Shown here one piece after another: positions 1-7,393 of a stretch of 41,790 nucleotides of DNA (the first letter of the stretch is position 1; every line of letters begins with the position of its first letter). The position numbers and the translations under genes were made by a program. Below the pieces are notes generated by a model, which saw only the letters and a program-made list of their open reading frames with translations, had not been told where the DNA came from and ran no database searches. Source of the stretch: RGIG7378 sp045588325 (GTDB lineage Bacteria; Bacillota; Clostridia; RGIG7378). Location: NCBI GenBank assembly GCA_045588325.1, contig JAZNEA010000052.1, positions 1-41,790 of the forward strand, in the 5' to 3' direction.

Positions 1-1625
1 GTTGTGTAATCTACAACCGCAGTATAGTCCACATAATCGCTCATATCAGGTCCTACTGAACCAACCTTAAGGCCTGCCTTAATCAGCTCGGTGTATGCAG
101 CTCTCTGGCTATATCCAGTGAGATCTGGCACAACTACCTTGTCTGTAGCCGGGCCCTTGCTGACGTAGATTGTAACGGTAGAACCATAGATAGCATTGGA
201 TCCCATCAGGGGATATGTCTCTGCCACGTATCCTATGGCAACAGTGGACGAGAAGGCCTCGTCAAATACCACCTGTAATCCCAAGCCATTTAAGATATTC
301 TCTACCTCTCTCTTGTCCTTGTTAATCAGGTTGTCAGGGATCTTCACGTATTGCGGTCCCAGACTGACTACCAGCTTAACCCTGACCAGGTTGCTGTTAC
401 GGGTGATCTCCTCTCCCACAGGTGTCTCCTGGCGGATGATGAATCCCTCTGCCACCTGGGTGCTATATTCGTAGGTTGGCTCTGTGAAAACGCCAATATC
501 GCTAAGTTCGTCCACGACCTCTGCATAGTTCTTGCCCACCAGGTTCTGCACCACATACACCTCCTTAGGGGATGTGGTTATGAGGGGCAGAATAACGCCC
601 GTCACCATGTAATAAACACCCGCTCCCAATCCAAGCAGGATGGTTACAGCGATCAAAATCTTGGTTAAGTTGCCAATAAAGGTTGACCTATTGTTTATGC
701 GACTATCGTCATCCTCGTCCTTATTCTTCTCAACCTTGGCCTGAGCCTTAGGGTGCTCCTCTGCATCAACCCCTACTGATGTGGGAATGAATGCGATGTC
801 ATATGCAGGGTCATCCATTATGGCGCGGGTATCGTCCAACAACTCGCCAACTGACTGATAGCGGTTCTTGGGGTTCTTCTCGATACATTTCATTACAATG
901 TCATTAAGGCCCTGTGGAATCTGATCATTAAGCTCGATAGGGGCTGTGGGAGTCTCCTTAATATGCATGAGGGCAATGGATACTGGGTTATCTCCGTCAA
1001 ACGGGAGCTGTCCAGTAAGTGTCTCATACATAGAAATACCCATAGAATAGATATCGGAGCGTTCGTCTACCGGTCTGCCCTGAGCCTGCTCAGGAGAGAA
1101 ATAATGTACCGAGCCCATATTTGTAGTGCTCAGGTTAATGGTGGAAGAATTCATGGCAATGGCAATGCCAAAGTCTGTAACCTTAATCTTACCTTCTCTT
1201 GTCAGCAGAACATTCTTAGGCTTAATATCCCTGTGAATAAGGTTGTGCTGATGGGCGTTCTCGATTGCAAGACCCACCTGCAGGAAAATATCCACTGCAT
1301 ACTGCCATGCAATGGGACCATTCTTGTCAATGAGTTCCTGAACGTCAATACCATCAATGTACTCCATAACGATATAATGCAGGCCGTTTTCCTCACCTAC
1401 ATCATATACCGAAACTACGTTGGGATGGTTAAGGCTAGCGGCGGACTTTGCCTCGTGGTTAAAGTTGCCGATAAACTCGTCATCTCCGCTGAACTCCTGC
1501 TTTAAAATCTTAACCGTAACAGTTCTATTGAGCAAAACATCGTTGCCCTTGAACACCTGGGCCATACCGCCTACTCCCAGCGGCTCCTCCAACAGGTATC
1601 TGTCTGCGATTAACTGTCCTATCAT
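1..1625 (-). CDS. prkC: PASTA-domain Ser/Thr protein kinase (PrkC/StkP family), C-terminus beyond window
   Basis: Transmembrane Ser/Thr kinase that senses peptidoglycan or lipid II through extracellular PASTA domains and controls growth and cell-wall synthesis. About 541 residues are visible and the frame is open to the left edge, so the gene is partial. The cytoplasmic kinase domain (about 10-270) has the ATP-binding lysine K39, the catalytic loop HRDIKPKN (131-138), DFG (151-153) and the activation-loop end GSVHYFSPEQA. A charged linker is followed by one membrane helix (about 321-341). At least two full PASTA repeats (about 354-422, 423-490) and the start of a third follow. The ATG overlaps the stop of the upstream phosphatase gene (TAATG), so the two are translationally coupled. 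This kinase-phosphatase pairing is the usual Firmicutes arrangement. Identification is firm; the total PASTA number is unknown. Confidence 0.95.
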   Translation of the reverse strand, partial: MIGQLIADRYLLEEPLGVGGMAQVFKGNDVLLNRTVTVKILKQEFSGDDEFIGNFNHEAKSAASLNHPNVVSVYDVGEENGLHYIVMEYIDGIDVQELIDKNGPIAWQYAVDIFLQVGLAIENAHQHNLIHRDIKPKNVLLTREGKIKVTDFGIAIAMNSSTINLSTTNMGSVHYFSPEQAQGRPVDERSDIYSMGISMYETLTGQLPFDGDNPVSIALMHIKETPTAPIELNDQIPQGLNDIVMKCIEKNPKNRYQSVGELLDDTRAIMDDPAYDIAFIPTSVGVDAEEHPKAQAKVEKNKDEDDDSRINNRSTFIGNLTKILIAVTILLGLGAGVYYMVTGVILPLITTSPKEVYVVQNLVGKNYAEVVDELSDIGVFTEPTYEYSTQVAEGFIIRQETPVGEEITRNSNLVRVKLVVSLGPQYVKIPDNLINKDKREVENILNGLGLQVVFDEAFSSTVAIGYVAETYPLMGSNAIYGSTVTIYVSKGPATDKVVVPDLTGYSQRAAYTELIKAGLKVGSVGPDMSDYVDYTAVVDYT

Positions 1626-2395
1626 TATCTCTTACCTCTTATAAGTATTAAGCTGATGTTATCCAGTCCGCCACTTTTGTTGGCATCCTTGACCAGAGCA
1701 TCACATATAACCTTAAGGTTAAATTCCTCATTCTCGAATCCACCCTGACTAAGTTTGGACTCTATTCGCTCCTCTGTCAGCATATTCGTCAAACCATCGC
1801 TGCAAATCAGGAACCCATCATAATTCTCCGTAACCTCCACAACCGAAGCCATGATAGAACTCTCTGTGCCAATGGCCTTGGTGATGGCGTTCTTCTTTGG
1901 GTGCTGGCGTGCCTCCTCTGGGGAAATCTGACCTAGGTCAATCAACATCTGCACGTACGAATCGTCCTTAGAAATCTGTTCTAACTTAGTCCCCTTGATG
2001 CCATATACCCTGCTGTCTCCCACCCAGGTTGCAAAAACCTTATGGCCAATGTGCAAAACGGCAACAAAGGTTGTACCCATTCCTGAGCAGGCTGGGTTAA
2101 CGACTGAGTATGTAAATACACCCATGTTAATGTCTCGGACCATCTTAGATATCAGGGCCATGGTCTGCTGGGAGCTGGGGTTGGATCGCTTGACCTCCCA
2201 ATCCTCCATTATCTCCATAGCTAATCTGACGGCAATCTTGCTGGCAACATCGCCTGCGTTGTGACCGCCCATGCCATCGGCTACTACAAAGGCCTCCAAG
2301 TTGTTAGCCTTGTATACGCCAAAAAAGTCCTCATTGAGGGTGCGTCGCTTACCTACATTATAACCAACGGCGTAATCCACTGTAGCTGCCTCCAT
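1625..2395 (-). CDS. prpC: PP2C-family Ser/Thr phosphatase (PrpC/Stp)
   Basis: Cytoplasmic metal-dependent protein phosphatase that reverses phosphorylation by the adjacent PASTA kinase. The 256-residue protein has the PP2C motifs in order: NEDFF (21-25), the metal-binding VADGMGGHNAGD (38-49), the GTT segment near 107-109, VGDSRVY (125-131), CSDGLT (198-203) and the terminal LDN (244-246). Its length is typical for bacterial Stp/PrpC. The ATG at 2395 has no clear Shine-Dalgarno site, but an upstream promoter and the family N-terminus (GYNVGKRRTLNED) fit it. The stop codon overlaps the kinase start. No catalytic residue appears to be missing. Confidence 0.95.
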   Translation of the reverse strand: MEAATVDYAVGYNVGKRRTLNEDFFGVYKANNLEAFVVADGMGGHNAGDVASKIAVRLAMEIMEDWEVKRSNPSSQQTMALISKMVRDINMGVFTYSVVNPACSGMGTTFVAVLHIGHKVFATWVGDSRVYGIKGTKLEQISKDDSYVQMLIDLGQISPEEARQHPKKNAITKAIGTESSIMASVVEVTENYDGFLICSDGLTNMLTEERIESKLSQGGFENEEFNLKVICDALVKDANKSGGLDNISLILIRGKR

Positions 2396-2412
2396 AATAA
2401 ATCTATCTAAGT

Positions 2413-2441
2413 ATTATACTCCAGATTACATTCTAATACAA
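2413..2441 (-). promoter_or_regulatory. Predicted promoter of prpC-prkC
   Basis: On the minus strand TTGTAT (2436-2441), a 17-bp spacer and a perfect TATAAT (2413-2418) lie shortly upstream of the prpC start at 2395. The -10 is perfect and the -35 weak. The resulting leader is very short, which fits the lack of a ribosome-binding site. Confidence 0.55.
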
Positions 2442-2512
2442 AGGGTGTTTGTCCAATCTTTAATTCTTTAAAATATGACGAAAGCTCTTAGGGTTTTGTT
2501 TTCTTTTGCAGC

Positions 2513-2543
2513 AAAAAAGACCTGCTCCATCAGGAACAGGTCT
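2513..2543 (-). terminator. Intrinsic terminator after aqpZ
   Basis: Minus-strand hairpin with stem AGACCTG/CAGGTCT (2518-2543) followed by a run of T (2513-2517), 15 bases beyond the aquaporin stop codon. Confidence 0.85.
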
Positions 2544-2557
2544 AATCTTAAGATTAA

Positions 2558-3331
2558 CTACTCGTCGTAATTATCGTCGTATACAATTTCTTTGGGGGTT
2601 TTGGCTGAGATGAGCAATCTAAAGGCAAATGCCGCCAAGACAGCGCCCAGCATAGGACCTACTACAAACACCCACAGGCTAGGCAGTGCGTCTGGATGGC
2701 CTGTAATTGCTGCAATTACTGCGGGTCCAATAGATCTGGCTGGGTTAACAGAGGTGCCTGTAAGACCAATGCCCAAGATATGAACAACGGTGAGGCCTAG
2801 GCCTGCAACCAGTCCGGACACTGCAGCGTTCGCCTTGCGAGAAGATACTGTGAGAACCAACAGGACGAAGATGAATGTGAGAACAATCTCCACCACCAGA
2901 CCTGCAATGGAACTGCCTCCTACACCTGCAAGTCCATTGGCTCCAAAGCCCATATAGTCTCCCTGTGCTCCTGTAGCTGCAACCTTACCAGTCAAATCAG
3001 TCTTGCCGCCCAATGAAAACACCAAGGCCAAAACTCCTGTGCCGGCAAAAGCACCGACAATCTGAGAAATTGTGTACATTGCAAAATCCTTAAGACTAAT
3101 ATTGCCACACAGATAGCTCGCAAAAGAAATTGCGGGATTAATATGGCATCCAGAAATATTGCCGATGGTGTATGCCATGGCAACAACTGCCAGGCCAAAA
3201 GCCAATGCTGTAAGCACGTATCCTCCACCAAATGTGTGTGAACAACCAACTGTCATAGCTGTGCCACAGCCCAGAATCACCAAAACCATGGTGCCCAAAG
3301 CCTCTGCAATATATTTACGTCTATTACTCAT
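2558..3331 (-). CDS. aqpZ: Aquaporin Z-like water channel (MIP family)
   Basis: Integral membrane channel for water. The 257-residue protein has six hydrophobic segments and the two half-helix signatures HINPA (63-67) and SVNPARS (194-200). The TGTSVNPARS context, with a His at about 184 and Arg 199, matches the narrow selectivity filter of AqpZ rather than glycerol facilitators, which carry Gly and Asp at equivalent sites. The Phe of the AqpZ filter is replaced by Tyr (MAYTIG). I chose the ATG at 3331 because GGAGG lies six bases ahead of it; an ATG four codons upstream would place the ribosome site inside the gene. It has its own terminator and no operon partner. Confidence 0.93.
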   Translation of the reverse strand: MSNRRKYIAEALGTMVLVILGCGTAMTVGCSHTFGGGYVLTALAFGLAVVAMAYTIGNISGCHINPAISFASYLCGNISLKDFAMYTISQIVGAFAGTGVLALVFSLGGKTDLTGKVAATGAQGDYMGFGANGLAGVGGSSIAGLVVEIVLTFIFVLLVLTVSSRKANAAVSGLVAGLGLTVVHILGIGLTGTSVNPARSIGPAVIAAITGHPDALPSLWVFVVGPMLGAVLAAFAFRLLISAKTPKEIVYDDNYDE

Positions 3332-3518
3332 AGATACCTCCATCTATTTTATGGGAACAGTATATCACCTAGATTTGCATGCGAAAAGAGCAAAGTTGTG
3401 TTCAGCTAAGAACTAACGAAGCCCCACTCTTCACTCTTCACTTTATCTTAACTGAACTAACATAGAAAAAGATATTTTCGGCACTTTTGCGTATGAATTC
3501 GAACTCTTGCATAAATAA
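3332..3518. other. Non-coding stretch with a short purine-rich direct repeat
   Basis: No gene is seen between the aqpZ start and the palindrome array. At 3425-3443 the minus strand reads as near-tandem copies of the 7-mer AGAGTGA (GTGAAGAGTGAAGAGTG). The same kind of repeat occurs at 23862-23888, at the 3' end of aspS. The rest holds nothing recognisable. Confidence 0.5.
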
Positions 3519-3686
3519 TGATATATCGCTTGCGCGATATGATATACGGCGTTGCCGTGTGATATACTTGCTTCGCAAGCATGATATTATATCCGTTCCT
3601 TCATATGCCGCAGGCATATATCGCCCACCGAAGGTGGATATCATATCGAAGATATATCATCCGTTCTCGGAAGAACGGATATCATT
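3519..3686. repeat. Array of seven short palindromes joined by TGATAT/ATATCA linkers
   Basis: Seven small hairpins lie in a row: ATATCGC/GCGATAT (3523-3540), ATACGGC/GCCGTGT (3544-3560), CTTGC/GCAAG (3567-3579), ATATGCC/GGCATAT (3603-3619), CCACC/GGTGG (3625-3637), ATATC/GATAT (3643-3655) and CCGTTCT/AGAACGG (3661-3678). Loops are mostly three to four bases, often TTC or GAA. The linkers are nearly all TGATAT or ATATCA. Stem sequences differ while the architecture repeats, so this is not a simple tandem repeat or a CRISPR. It ends against a larger hairpin and tRNA-Trp. Confidence 0.8.
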
Positions 3687-3724
3687 GAAAAACGAGAAGT
3701 TTCTGTCGAAACTTGTCGTTTTTC
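3687..3724 (-). terminator. Long hairpin directly behind tRNA-Trp, probable terminator
   Basis: Almost perfect inverted repeat: GAAAAACGA, one mismatched base, AAGTTTC, a 4-base loop, and the complement. It starts one base after the encoded CCA of tRNA-Trp and its 3' arm ends in TTTTTC on the minus strand, so it can terminate the tRNA transcript. It also forms the border of the palindrome array. Confidence 0.65.
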
Positions 3725-3725
3725 T

Positions 3726-3801
3726 TGGCAGGGGGGGCAGGACTCGCACCTGCAGCCGACGGTTTTGGGGACCGCTACTCTACCAATTGCGCTACTCCCC
3801 T
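3726..3801 (-). tRNA. tRNA-Trp (anticodon CCA), with non-canonical positions
   Basis: A 76-nt cloverleaf with 7-bp acceptor, anticodon loop CCCCAAA (anticodon CCA, Trp), discriminator G73 and encoded CCA. Oddities seen directly: position 33 is C instead of the near-universal U, the T-loop is TGCGAGT (G55 instead of U55), acceptor pair 6-67 is A/C, and D-stem pair 12-23 is G/A. A perfect-hexamer promoter precedes it and a hairpin follows, so it is probably transcribed. It may be a decaying copy or one repaired by modification or editing. Confidence 0.85.
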
Positions 3802-3820
3802 ACGAGCACGAACGTGTTGC

Positions 3821-3850
3821 ATTATAAACTATTTATTCTCCACATGTCAA
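3821..3850 (-). promoter_or_regulatory. Promoter of tRNA-Trp
   Basis: Minus-strand TTGACA (3845-3850), 18-bp spacer and TATAAT (3821-3826), about 20 bases upstream of the tRNA 5' end. Confidence 0.8.
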
Positions 3851-3871
3851 TGACATACTGGAAATAAGGCG

Positions 3872-4168
3872 TTAAATCTGTGTAAAAATCTCAATGTCTG
3901 TAACAAACACCACTGCGCTGCCTACAACAATAGGCATGTTTGGGTTTCCCTCGCGGCGAACTGTCCTAGCCTCGTGGCAATGTCTGCCAATAAGCTCCAG
4001 CACATCGTCTACCCTGTTGTCCTCAACGGCAGCAAAAAGAGTGGAGTTCTCTCCCATAAGAAAGCCGCCATATGAATCGGTCTGGGTAACGGGATGTCCC
4101 ATGGCCGTCATCTCATCCATGATGGTCTTGGTATCCTCTTTGTTAATAACTGTAACGATAAGTTTCAT
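3872..4168 (-). CDS. PstA/DarA-like PII-type cyclic-di-AMP receptor protein, divergent paralog
   Basis: Small cytoplasmic PII-like protein of the family (DUF970) whose members bind cyclic di-AMP as trimers; the downstream target is not established. The 98 residues align end to end with the next gene product: MKLIV start, YGGFL (33-37), ENSTLFAAVEDNRVDD, and a C-terminal GSAVVFVTDIEIFTQI. Compared with family members as I remember them, the residues matching Asn24 and Arg26 are Gly24 and Pro26, while Thr28, Gly35, Phe36, Leu37 and Asn41 are kept. Ligand binding may therefore be altered. I chose the start at 4168 by homology; the upstream extension is out of family. It follows its paralog by seven bases and shares its promoter. 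Confidence 0.85.
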   Translation of the reverse strand: MKLIVTVINKEDTKTIMDEMTAMGHPVTQTDSYGGFLMGENSTLFAAVEDNRVDDVLELIGRHCHEARTVRREGNPNMPIVVGSAVVFVTDIEIFTQI

Positions 4169-4175
4169 ATCAAAC

Positions 4176-4502
4176 CTACATCTTAAGATAACGCTCAACA
4201 TTGAGCACCAGGATTGTGGCTCCGCCGATGTCTACGAGTGTCTTCTCCTCGTCCTTCACCTGGTCCTCAGGCTTGTCGGCACCCATGTAAACCAGTTTAG
4301 TACGGCAGTGACATTTGTCCTTCATACATGACACAAAGGTATCTACCCTATGATCCTCCAAGGCGCACATAAGGGTGGTGTTCTCTTCTCTGAGAAATCC
4401 ACCGGAAGTCTTAAGCTTAGTTGTCCTGAAATTGTTGTTAACCAGAGTATCGATAATGGAATCCTCTTCATCTGTGTTAACGATAGCAAATACCAGCTTC
4501 AT
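4176..4502 (-). CDS. darA: PstA/DarA-like cyclic-di-AMP receptor protein
   Basis: PII-like cyclic di-AMP receptor of 108 residues. The family pattern is intact: MKLVF start, NNFRTTKL with Asn24, Arg26 and Thr28, SGGFLREENTT (33-43), ALEDHRVD and the C-terminal VDIGGATILVLNVERY. Members form trimers that bind one c-di-AMP per subunit interface and move flexible loops, presumably to signal to a partner. The ATG at 4502 has GGAGG five bases upstream, whereas an ATG eight codons earlier has none. It is first in a two-gene operon with the divergent paralog. Confidence 0.9.
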   Translation of the reverse strand: MKLVFAIVNTDEEDSIIDTLVNNNFRTTKLKTSGGFLREENTTLMCALEDHRVDTFVSCMKDKCHCRTKLVYMGADKPEDQVKDEEKTLVDIGGATILVLNVERYLKM

Positions 4503-4544
4503 TAATCCTCCGACAAAAAAATACAAAATTAATGGATAAGGAAT

Positions 4545-4572
4545 ATTTTAGCATCGCAAAACGTTAAGTCAA
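4545..4572 (-). promoter_or_regulatory. Predicted promoter of the darA pair
   Basis: Minus-strand TTGACT (4567-4572), 16-bp spacer, TAAAAT (4545-4550), about 40 bases upstream of the darA start. Confidence 0.6.
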
Positions 4573-4626
4573 CACTGATTACGTATATAACATAAAAGCG
4601 TAAATACGATTATCGCAAATATATAA

Positions 4627-4975
4627 AACCGAGTAAGTCAATAAGCCGGGTTCTGTATTTGACAGTCATCTATCTAGGCCTGAAATCTCTGACAGGCTCA
4701 ATCCACCTCCCCGGAACGGACGGGCAGCCCTATTGTTCCTCCACGGTGTTTCTCCGAATGGGGTTTACACGGTTCGGTATGTTACCATATCGCCGGTGAG
4801 CTCTTACCTCACCTTTCCACCCTTACCTGACAATAGCCAGGCGGTTTTTTTCTGTTGCACTTTCCTTAGAGTCGCCTCCACCGGTATTTCGCCGGCACCC
4901 TTGCCCTACGGAGCCCGGACTTTCCTCGTTGGGAACCTTTCGATTCTCCACCGCGACTGTCCGGCTTACTCGGTT
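4627..4975 (-). ncRNA. rnpB: RNase P RNA, bacterial class A
   Basis: Catalytic RNA of ribonuclease P, which removes tRNA 5' leaders. On the minus strand the 5' side contains the conserved GAGGAAAGTCCGGGCTCC block and the 3' side ACAGAACCCGGCTTA. The terminal P1 helix is formed by AACCGAGTAAG (4975-4965) and its perfect complement at 4637-4627, which sets the approximate ends. The overall layout, including the GTGCCGGCGAAATACCGG helix, fits class A, unlike the class B RNA of Bacillus. The RNA lies directly downstream of trmK, and a T-rich stretch follows the 3' end. Confidence 0.95.
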
Positions 4976-5007
4976 CTATTCAGTTGTAATGGCAAAGCCA
5001 CCTTGGG

Positions 5008-5036
5008 ATTATACTCTTTTTTTTAATCTCAGTCCA
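5008..5036 (-). promoter_or_regulatory. Predicted rnpB promoter overlapping the trmK stop
   Basis: Minus-strand TGGACT (5031-5036), 17-bp spacer and TATAAT (5008-5013). The -35 hexamer overlaps the last codons of trmK. Expected start is near 5001, about 25 bases before the P1 helix, consistent with a short processed leader. Confidence 0.6.
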
Positions 5037-5745
5037 GTTGGCCAAGCCTCGCCAGATGTTCCTCCAGCCACTGTTTGTGAGCACCCATGGACTCCTTAAT
5101 ATCATCCTGTCCCCTGCTCTCCTCCAGTTGAGCTAATGCCTCCCTTATAAAGTGCAGTTTGCGCAACAGGTACCTTAGAGTAATTTCGTCCTGAGCCTTA
5201 GGAATGAACTCACCATATAGTATGTCAATCTGGCTCATCTGATACTGTGACCTCTGCTTGGGATCCACCACAAACACCACAAAATACCTGCCAGCATCCT
5301 CGATTACGTGTTCTTCAAGTATCTTCAGGCCACTGGAATACAGGAACTGTCTCAGCGCATCCTCTCTATTGGCTGGCTGCAGCACCAGTCTTTCCACCTG
5401 GCCCACAATATCCATGCCTCTGGAGAGAATATCTGCAGTAACCATGCCTCCGATGCCTGCAATGAATACACAGCCTGGCATCTCATCTGGAGATAGTCCC
5501 CTGAGTCCATCAAAGCCATCTGCAACAACGCACCGAATGTGCTGCTCCATGCCCTCCTGAGCAATATTTCTCCTGGCCTTAGCTGCTGGGCCCTCTTTAT
5601 TATCTATGGCATACACATATTTTGCCCTGCCTGACTGAATCAAATGCATGGCCAAGTAGCCATGGTCAGTGCCGATGTCTGCTGCAAACCGGTGTTGCCC
5701 GCCAGCCTGGGCTAGATTAATCATTCTGGGTGTAACGTGTAGCAC
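5029..5745 (-). CDS. trmK: tRNA (adenine(22)-N1)-methyltransferase TrmK
   Basis: Class I SAM-dependent enzyme making m1A22 in the D-arm of tRNA, a Gram-positive modification. The 238-residue protein begins with a SAM site (ADIGTDHGYL, about 22-31), followed by ADGFDGL (75-81), the characteristic IAGIGGM (95-101) and LQPAN (122-126), then a helical C-terminal region typical of TrmK. I chose the GTG at 5745: GGAGGA stands four bases ahead, the protein then begins like other TrmK members, and the longer reading frame from 5793 would start on the last base of tRNA-Ile2 and run through that tRNA's terminator. Its end abuts the rnpB promoter. Confidence 0.9.
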   Translation of the reverse strand: MLHVTPRMINLAQAGGQHRFAADIGTDHGYLAMHLIQSGRAKYVYAIDNKEGPAAKARRNIAQEGMEQHIRCVVADGFDGLRGLSPDEMPGCVFIAGIGGMVTADILSRGMDIVGQVERLVLQPANREDALRQFLYSSGLKILEEHVIEDAGRYFVVFVVDPKQRSQYQMSQIDILYGEFIPKAQDEITLRYLLRKLHFIREALAQLEESRGQDDIKESMGAHKQWLEEHLARLGQLD

Positions 5746-5760
5746 TTTTCCTCCAAAAAC

Positions 5761-5790
5761 AAAAAGAGCCCGATGCAATGCAACAGGCTC
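5761..5790 (-). terminator. Terminator of tRNA-Ile2
   Basis: Minus-strand stem GAGCCTG/CGGGCTC (5766-5790), then TTTTTG and another T run. It lies between the tRNA 3' end and the trmK ribosome site, so trmK is reached by read-through or by an unseen promoter. Confidence 0.75.
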
Positions 5791-5792
5791 CA

Positions 5793-5869
5793 TGGTGGAC
5801 CATCAGGGACTTGAACCCGGGACCAATCGGTTATGAGCCGAGTGCTCTGACCAACTGAGCTAATGGTCC
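5793..5869 (-). tRNA. tRNA-Ile2 (anticodon CAT, expected to be lysidine-modified)
   Basis: A 77-nt cloverleaf with encoded CCA and anticodon loop CTCATAA (CAT). It resembles the AUA-reading isoleucine tRNA (GGACC acceptor, GGCTCATAACC anticodon arm) rather than initiator or elongator methionine tRNA, so C34 is expected to become lysidine through TilS. Pairs 27-43 (C/U) and 50-64 (C/U) do not match. Alternative: elongator tRNA-Met. Confidence 0.85.
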
Positions 5870-5888
5870 TCGCTTTCGCGACTTCCAC

Positions 5889-5917
5889 ATTATAAGGTGG
5901 AGAGGCGGGATTGTCAA
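5889..5917 (-). promoter_or_regulatory. Consensus promoter of tRNA-Ile2
   Basis: Perfect TTGACA (5912-5917), 17-bp spacer and TATAAT (5889-5894) on the minus strand, 19 bases before the tRNA and 12 bases after the stop of the DUF4340 gene. Confidence 0.9.
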
Positions 5918-5929
5918 CGGAATATTCTA

Positions 5930-7393
5930 TTATCCAAGGCCTTGAATTATCTTGCTGAGAGACTCAATTTGCCTCTTGTTTATCAACAATTCATTCTCGC
6001 CTGCAAAGGACATTCTGTAATACTGAGTGCCATATTCTGTAAGGGTCATTGTCATTTCTGAAAATGCCTCTGTATTGCGATAGAACTTAATAGTAATGTC
6101 CGGCTCCGTATCTGTTACAGAGATGGTTGTTCTATCATCTGCAACAATACCATTAAGGGTAGTGAACAGAAGTTTCTGCTGTTCTGTCAGATTGTCCTTG
6201 TCAAAAACTGATGTGACAGTGGTGCCATCTGCATAGAGCACCTCTACTTTAGTTACGGTAGCAATATCCATCTTACACATATCCATGGCAAGCGCAGATG
6301 TAATGTCAAAGTTCAGAATCTTGTCTAATGTCTCTGTCAGAATGCCATATACCACCTCGCCCTTGACATAATCGGTCTTGGCACCTGTCTCAGGGTCAAC
6401 CTTGTTTATGGTCAATGTAACATAGGTATACTGTCCGGCAGGATATCCAATATTTAAGGTGTACTCGTAATACGAATAAGTCTTAACATCCTTAGTGCTA
6501 TCTGTGGTGACGTCCTGAGTCTTCTCATCCTCTATGCAATAATACACAAAGACGTTAGCCTTGGGTTCATCCAAACCATATTCTGCCCACTCCTGATCTG
6601 TAATGGAAAAATCCACAGCCACGTCGGGTTTTAAGTCCAGAATGTTCTTGAGCAGGTTCTGCACAGGAGATGTGCTGCATGCTCTCTCATTCTTATATGG
6701 GAAACCCAGGAACCATGCATAATTGTTGGAGGAGCTGTCGTAGTAATTGGGGTTGCCCTGTCCATAGGATGTGAATTCATACACATTGTCCTTAGATGTT
6801 ACTGCGAACTGCAATGTAGTATAGAGGTCGAACTCTGACCAATCCTTGGGCATCTCTGCCAGCTGATTCAGATGCATCTTAAAGTAGTTGAGCATAGTCT
6901 CATCTACCAGATAGACCCCATCCTTATTTGAGGTTTTAAAGAAGTAGTTTTTGGTGTAGCTGTTATATGATCCAAAGGTCTCAGTGATAACCGTTCCATC
7001 AGTCATATAAATTTTGATATCCACCAAACTGTTGTCAAACCCAAATTCTTTGTCAATATCCTCTATGCCTGATGTGTTAACCTGCTTGAATGAGGATACA
7101 TTTGTGGCGTATATCAACATGTATGCAATGGCATTTTGCTCCAGGGGAAAACCTGGTTCCTCCTCGGCATAGAACTTATCTCCATCCTTTTTGATGGTGA
7201 TTGTCTCCCCATCGTAAACATATTGGAAATAGTCCACCTCTGAGGTCTTTTTGGAAACAAGGACGATTTCCTCATCAGATCCGCCTGTTGTCTCAGTTAC
7301 ATCCTGCTCCCCAAGGCCCTTGAACAAAAATATACCACCAACTAAGAGGGCTATCACTGCCACCAGGGCGACGATTACATATGGTTTCTTCAT
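5930..7393 (-). CDS. DUF4340 domain-containing membrane-anchored protein
   Basis: Function unknown. The 487-residue protein starts with MKKPYV and one hydrophobic helix (about 5-27), followed by a large predicted extracytoplasmic region rich in beta-forming, acidic and aromatic residues, including repeated patterns of the type EV.YADGT and IYMTDGTV that mark DUF4340 repeats. It is the last gene of a four-gene set with an ABC ATPase, an ABC-2 permease and a GldG-like protein. Its ATG overlaps the stop of the GldG-like gene (TAATG), with AGGAGAAG upstream, so it is coupled to it. DUF4340 proteins commonly sit next to GldG-like genes. I infer an extracellular accessory part of the transporter; no substrate can be read from the sequence. 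Confidence 0.85.
   Translation of the reverse strand: MKKPYVIVALVAVIALLVGGIFLFKGLGEQDVTETTGGSDEEIVLVSKKTSEVDYFQYVYDGETITIKKDGDKFYAEEEPGFPLEQNAIAYMLIYATNVSSFKQVNTSGIEDIDKEFGFDNSLVDIKIYMTDGTVITETFGSYNSYTKNYFFKTSNKDGVYLVDETMLNYFKMHLNQLAEMPKDWSEFDLYTTLQFAVTSKDNVYEFTSYGQGNPNYYDSSSNNYAWFLGFPYKNERACSTSPVQNLLKNILDLKPDVAVDFSITDQEWAEYGLDEPKANVFVYYCIEDEKTQDVTTDSTKDVKTYSYYEYTLNIGYPAGQYTYVTLTINKVDPETGAKTDYVKGEVVYGILTETLDKILNFDITSALAMDMCKMDIATVTKVEVLYADGTTVTSVFDKDNLTEQQKLLFTTLNGIVADDRTTISVTDTEPDITIKFYRNTEAFSEMTMTLTEYGTQYYRMSFAGENELLINKRQIESLSKIIQGLG

Noticed and set aside
3519..3686. Possible CRISPR array
   Set aside because: The units are palindromes with different stems and no constant repeat with spacers of equal length; no cas gene is near.
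3487..3867. Reading frame across the palindrome array and tRNA-Trp
   Set aside because: It runs through the tRNA and its promoter, which cannot be coding at the same time with any plausibility.
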